A stretch of 64,000 nt of DNA from Lodderomyces elongisporus (taxonomy: Eukaryota > Ascomycota > Pichiomycetes > Serinales > Debaryomycetaceae). Location of the stretch: NCBI RefSeq assembly GCF_030384665.1, contig NC_083674.1, positions 1,240,001 to 1,304,000 on the forward strand, written 5' to 3'. Position numbers and translations under genes: made by a program. This document shows, one piece after another, positions 60,943 to 64,000 of the stretch (position 1 is the first letter of the stretch; each line of letters begins with the position of its first letter). Under the pieces are notes generated by a model. The model did not search any database, was not told where the DNA came from, and saw nothing but the letters and a program-made list of their open reading frames with translations.

Positions 60943-63624
60943 TAAAGATTAAATTCAAACCAACAAAAAACGCAAAAAACAAAAAAAAAAAAAATTGAAT
61001 TAAAGTGTCTGCAAACTGGCTTTGCATCTTAATAGACATTAGATATATACTTGCCAACCTGGTTTATCTAAAAAAATTGTGTTTGCTATAATTCCAATGC
61101 TTTGCACATATAATCTGAGTTGAAAATCTAGTCTTGAAAACAAAACAATACTTTTTTTACAGCCAAAAAAAAAGAAAAAAGAATTATTGGTCACGTGAAC
61201 ATCGCATAAAGTGCTAGAGGAAAGAAAAAAAGAGTTTCCTATGGATCGGCTTATGAGCCCTGCATACACAACCAAGAATATTCCTTTATTTAAATTTATC
61301 TCTACAATCAGTTTCCATCCCTCATCTCAACCCTAAAACCTTGTTCGAGATCTTTGAAGTACTCAACTAGCAACATCCGTCGTAAACTCTACCTGCTTCT
61401 GTCTCCATCGGGAACTATCTCTTTTTTTTTTTATTTAGGTGAAGAGAGATAGGGAGAGAAAATAGTGGTAGGCAATTAAGAAACTGCCTATTATTTTGTT
61501 GTTAATCACCCCTTCGTCGCAAGCTGTAATGCTTGCTGGCAACAGCAGGATTTGGTCATTTGCCTACTACTGCTACTACTAATCTCTATGCAACATAGTC
61601 TTGTGGAAAAATTACTTGCAATCTACAACAAGCAACATACTGTTGCAAATTCAAACATTTAGGAATTTTACGTTAAAATTGTTAAAAAGAAACTAAAAAA
61701 GAAAAAAAGAAAAAAAGAAGAGAATTGGGCTATGATGTCAATGTTTATACTTCCACTCACATCAAAAAGATCATTCAACCCTTTCTTCAAAGTTTCTTTC
61801 CCAAAAGAGATACACGTCTATCCCAAAACGTCCTCTTCATTGCAGAAATTTATCTTCCATTTTCTTCTAAAAAAAAAAAAAAGTTGAAAATACAAAACCA
61901 AAAAGTTTTGTTTTCAAAATATGCAAATCAAGAAACACACGTCTAAAAAAGTGATCTTGTTTTCATTAAAAAAATCCAACAAGACGTGAAACATCCATCG
62001 GGTAACGTGTTGCGTGTTGCGTGTTGCGTGTTGAATGTTGAGTGTTGCTAGTTATTTGTTGCTAGTTACGTGTAGCGCGTAACGTGTATAATGAGGAAAC
62101 ATAGTTTATGTATGTTTTTGTCACTCTTGCTCTTTGCCAATTTTCTATGTACTTACTTGCTCCTGGGACTATGAATGGTTCCATAACCTCTTTCAGTCTT
62201 TATTATTTGGTGAGGGTTGTTTCTTTGTTTGTTTGTTTGTTTGCTTGTTTGCTTGGATTCTTGGGTGTACGAATTGCTGTTTAAAAAATCACAGAAACAA
62301 AAGTAGATTTGTCAAAGGACGAAAAAAAGTAAAATGCGAAAGTCGGTAATCGAGTTGCGGGGTGAAAGATGTTTGGAAAGTCGATAAAACATATATTTGT
62401 TTACAGTTTATCCACCGCTAGAAACACAAGATATATGGAGCCAAGCTTGTTTATTATTCCTAGCTTTCATCCTCCTTTTTTGTTTTACATCTTGCTTTTC
62501 ATTTTGAGGCTATGCGAGAACTACTTCTGGGGCTGTCAAAACCCTACTTGTGTATGAAATTTTGGATGACAGTTAATTCTTTTTTTTATACGATCGTTCA
62601 TCACTATCTTTTTATCCCTTTACGCTATTTCAATGATGAGTTCTATCTCCTATGTGATTGTAAAGAGGAAAAAGAAAGAAAAAAAGAAAAAAGAAGAAAC
62701 ATCCAACCTCATGTTAATTTAATTTCCTTTGTCATATTAACCAGTAGTAAAAAAGAAGACCCACCACACAAACGAAAGGAGAAATGGGGGGGGGGGGGGG
62801 GGGGAAGAGAGAAACTTACCACACTCGTCTTCTATCTTCAACAACCAACAATGTTTGAAAAATAGTTAAAAACTTTGTATTACACTAGAAGATTTACATG
62901 TTCGTTTTTCTTTTTGACAAACGGTGCCATCAGAATTTCAATTTCAATTTCAATTTCATTTTCAATTTCAACTGCAACTTTGGTGATTCCAATAATCTAT
63001 GGATATAATCAGCATAAGTAAACAACACTTACTTTATAGCCAAAAACTCGGCTTTTCCTTTGGTCCTACATTCTTTTCTTTTCTCTTTTTTTCTTTTCTT
63101 TTCTCAATGGCCACACCTACTTTCACCTAAACACACCTACATACTGGCATAACAAAGTAGAAAGCATCAACAAGTATTAGTAAAGATTGCCATCTATACC
63201 ACTTCGTAGCTGGTGTCTTTAATGTCTATAGTGAGAATGAGGAAGAACAAGAAATAGATAGTCAGACTTTTGATTTTCACACAATGACTTGGTGTACAAT
63301 GTTTAGCGTCAAAGACGGAATAAAATGATCCAAAAAAAAAAAATGATAAAAAAATTTAAATAGAAAAAAAAAAATTGCATTGGGTATGGGCAATGACTAA
63401 TACGTGCAATAACAAAACCATTCTCATCACAATCTATAGAATGGGTAAAACACCAAATTCATTTTTTTGTTCTCCTTCTTTTTCTTTTGGTAATTTTGGA
63501 TGTTATTGTTGTTTCTTTCCTCTTATTCTCTTTGAATGATTCATTATCACAACCGTTAAATATCAAAACTGTTTTTTTTTTGTTTTCAGTTTAAAATTAT
63601 TCCACCACTTAGTTGATCACCGTA
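60943..63624. other. 2.7-kb intergenic region downstream of the second retroelement
   Basis: No credible gene. Contains poly-A runs, TACTGC/TACTAC repeats near 61565-61580, a GCGTGTT repeat (62008-62035), TTTG repeats (62224-62250), a 19-base poly-G (62786-62804), TTTCAA repeats (62936-62972) and TTTTCTC runs (63071-63105). Probably the long promoter of the gene at 63625. Confidence 0.55.
62786..62804 (+). repeat. Poly-G tract, 19 bases
   Basis: Longest homopolymer G run in the window, in purine-rich intergenic DNA. Confidence 0.9.
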
Positions 63625-64000
63625 ATGACTTTCGAAGTCCTAATATTTCCAAACTCTTGGTTCAAAGCAAGGTCGAAATACGTACAAATCCAGAAACTTA
63701 TAAACAAAGCGTATGACAAGCCACGGTACAAGTTTGGTATAATTAAATCTCCACGTATATTCACCGATTCCTCCTTATTCCAGGATTTGGCAATATCACC
63801 ACTGGATGAGTTCAACTTTTATTTGTTACTAGGTGACGAACAGTTTATTTGCGATGTGGAGAAAGCAAAAGGAAGCAAAAGAGATTTTGATGAAGGTGGT
63901 TTAGAGAATTGCTACAATTGCGACATACCTGCTCAGTTTGTAAACAAGTTTGATTTCTCACTTTTGCTGGAAGAAACAAAAATTACAGTTGTTGATGAGT
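63625..64000 (+). CDS. Unrecognised protein, 5' part only (runs off the window)
   Basis: An uninterrupted frame from ATG at 63625 to the window end, 125 codons with normal mixed composition (MTFEVLIFPNSWFKAKSKYV, then QIQKLINKAYDKPRYKFGI, DSSLFQDLAISP, DEFNFYLLLGDEQFIC, then CYNCDIPAQF). Codon use and complexity are those of a real gene, in contrast to the low-complexity DNA before it. The pattern of a short strand, then IQKLINKAY, then a strand ending in a GDE turn vaguely recalls the N-terminus of GNAT acetyltransferases, but this is weak. The overlapping minus-strand frame at 63609-63815 is a shadow. Confidence 0.75.
   Translation, partial: MTFEVLIFPNSWFKARSKYVQIQKLINKAYDKPRYKFGIIKSPRIFTDSSLFQDLAISPLDEFNFYLLLGDEQFICDVEKAKGSKRDFDEGGLENCYNCDIPAQFVNKFDFSLLLEETKITVVDE

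Noticed and set aside
63609..63815. 68-codon minus-strand frame
   Set aside because: Shadow of the better-supported + strand gene that starts at 63625 and runs off the window.
1..64000. tRNA, rRNA or other classical RNA genes
   Set aside because: I looked by eye for B-box-like GGTTCGA sequences in intergenic DNA and found only copies inside protein genes. A covariance-model search would be needed to exclude snoRNAs and other small RNAs.

Overview
The window is nuclear DNA of a budding yeast. The genes are AT-rich and carry yeast splice signals (GTATGT, TACTAAC). The proteins are closest, from memory, to those of the CUG-Ser clade, and Lodderomyces elongisporus or a near relative is my best guess. 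CTG is rare: every leucine codon in the eisosome gene at 13.2 kb is TTG or TTA. The species is an inference; clade membership is moderately secure. Intergenic DNA is unusually long and full of homopolymers, including three poly-G runs of 14 to 19 bases.

Region 1-14.1 kb (all +): the 3' end of a urea permease gene (DUR3-like), then urea amidolyase DUR1,2, with GATA-factor sites between them. Together these form a urea uptake and degradation cluster under apparent nitrogen control. HAT1 follows (histone acetyltransferase, with a 10-bp tandem duplication that breaks the frame), then an eisosome BAR protein (LSP1/PIL1). Region 14.7-22.2 kb (all -): the meiotic cohesin REC8, a transferrin-receptor-like membrane protein without peptidase metal ligands, and the ribosome assembly factor RSA3.

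Region 22.3-26.2 kb: a complete but internally deleted Ty3/gypsy-type LTR element on the minus strand. It has identical 459-bp LTRs, a 5-bp target duplication, a tRNA-Ile-like primer site, a truncated RNase H, an integrase with one nonsense codon, and four 101-bp tandem repeats. Region 28-37 kb: a small two-TM ORF, homocitrate synthase (LYS21/22), two aldo-keto reductase paralogues with gene-conversion-like identity tracts, and a spliced two-exon gene of unknown function. Region 37-54.6 kb: NEO1 flippase, an alpha/beta hydrolase fused to a cysteine phosphatase resembling RNA 5'-triphosphatases, a SPX-EXS protein (SYG1), ATP1 with two introns, and a mitochondrial protein that may be Rsm28/mS46.

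Region 54.6-63.6 kb is a gene desert holding a second intact LTR element (57880-60942, +). It has identical 429-bp LTRs, a TAAAG target duplication and a tRNA-Gln-like primer site. It encodes one unfamiliar 689-aa protein with hydrophobic N-terminal segments and no visible protease, reverse transcriptase or integrase. The ATG of this ORF straddles the LTR junction, so the primer-binding site is coding sequence. This is the best candidate in the window for something undescribed. The window ends inside the 5' part of an unrecognised + strand gene starting at 63625.
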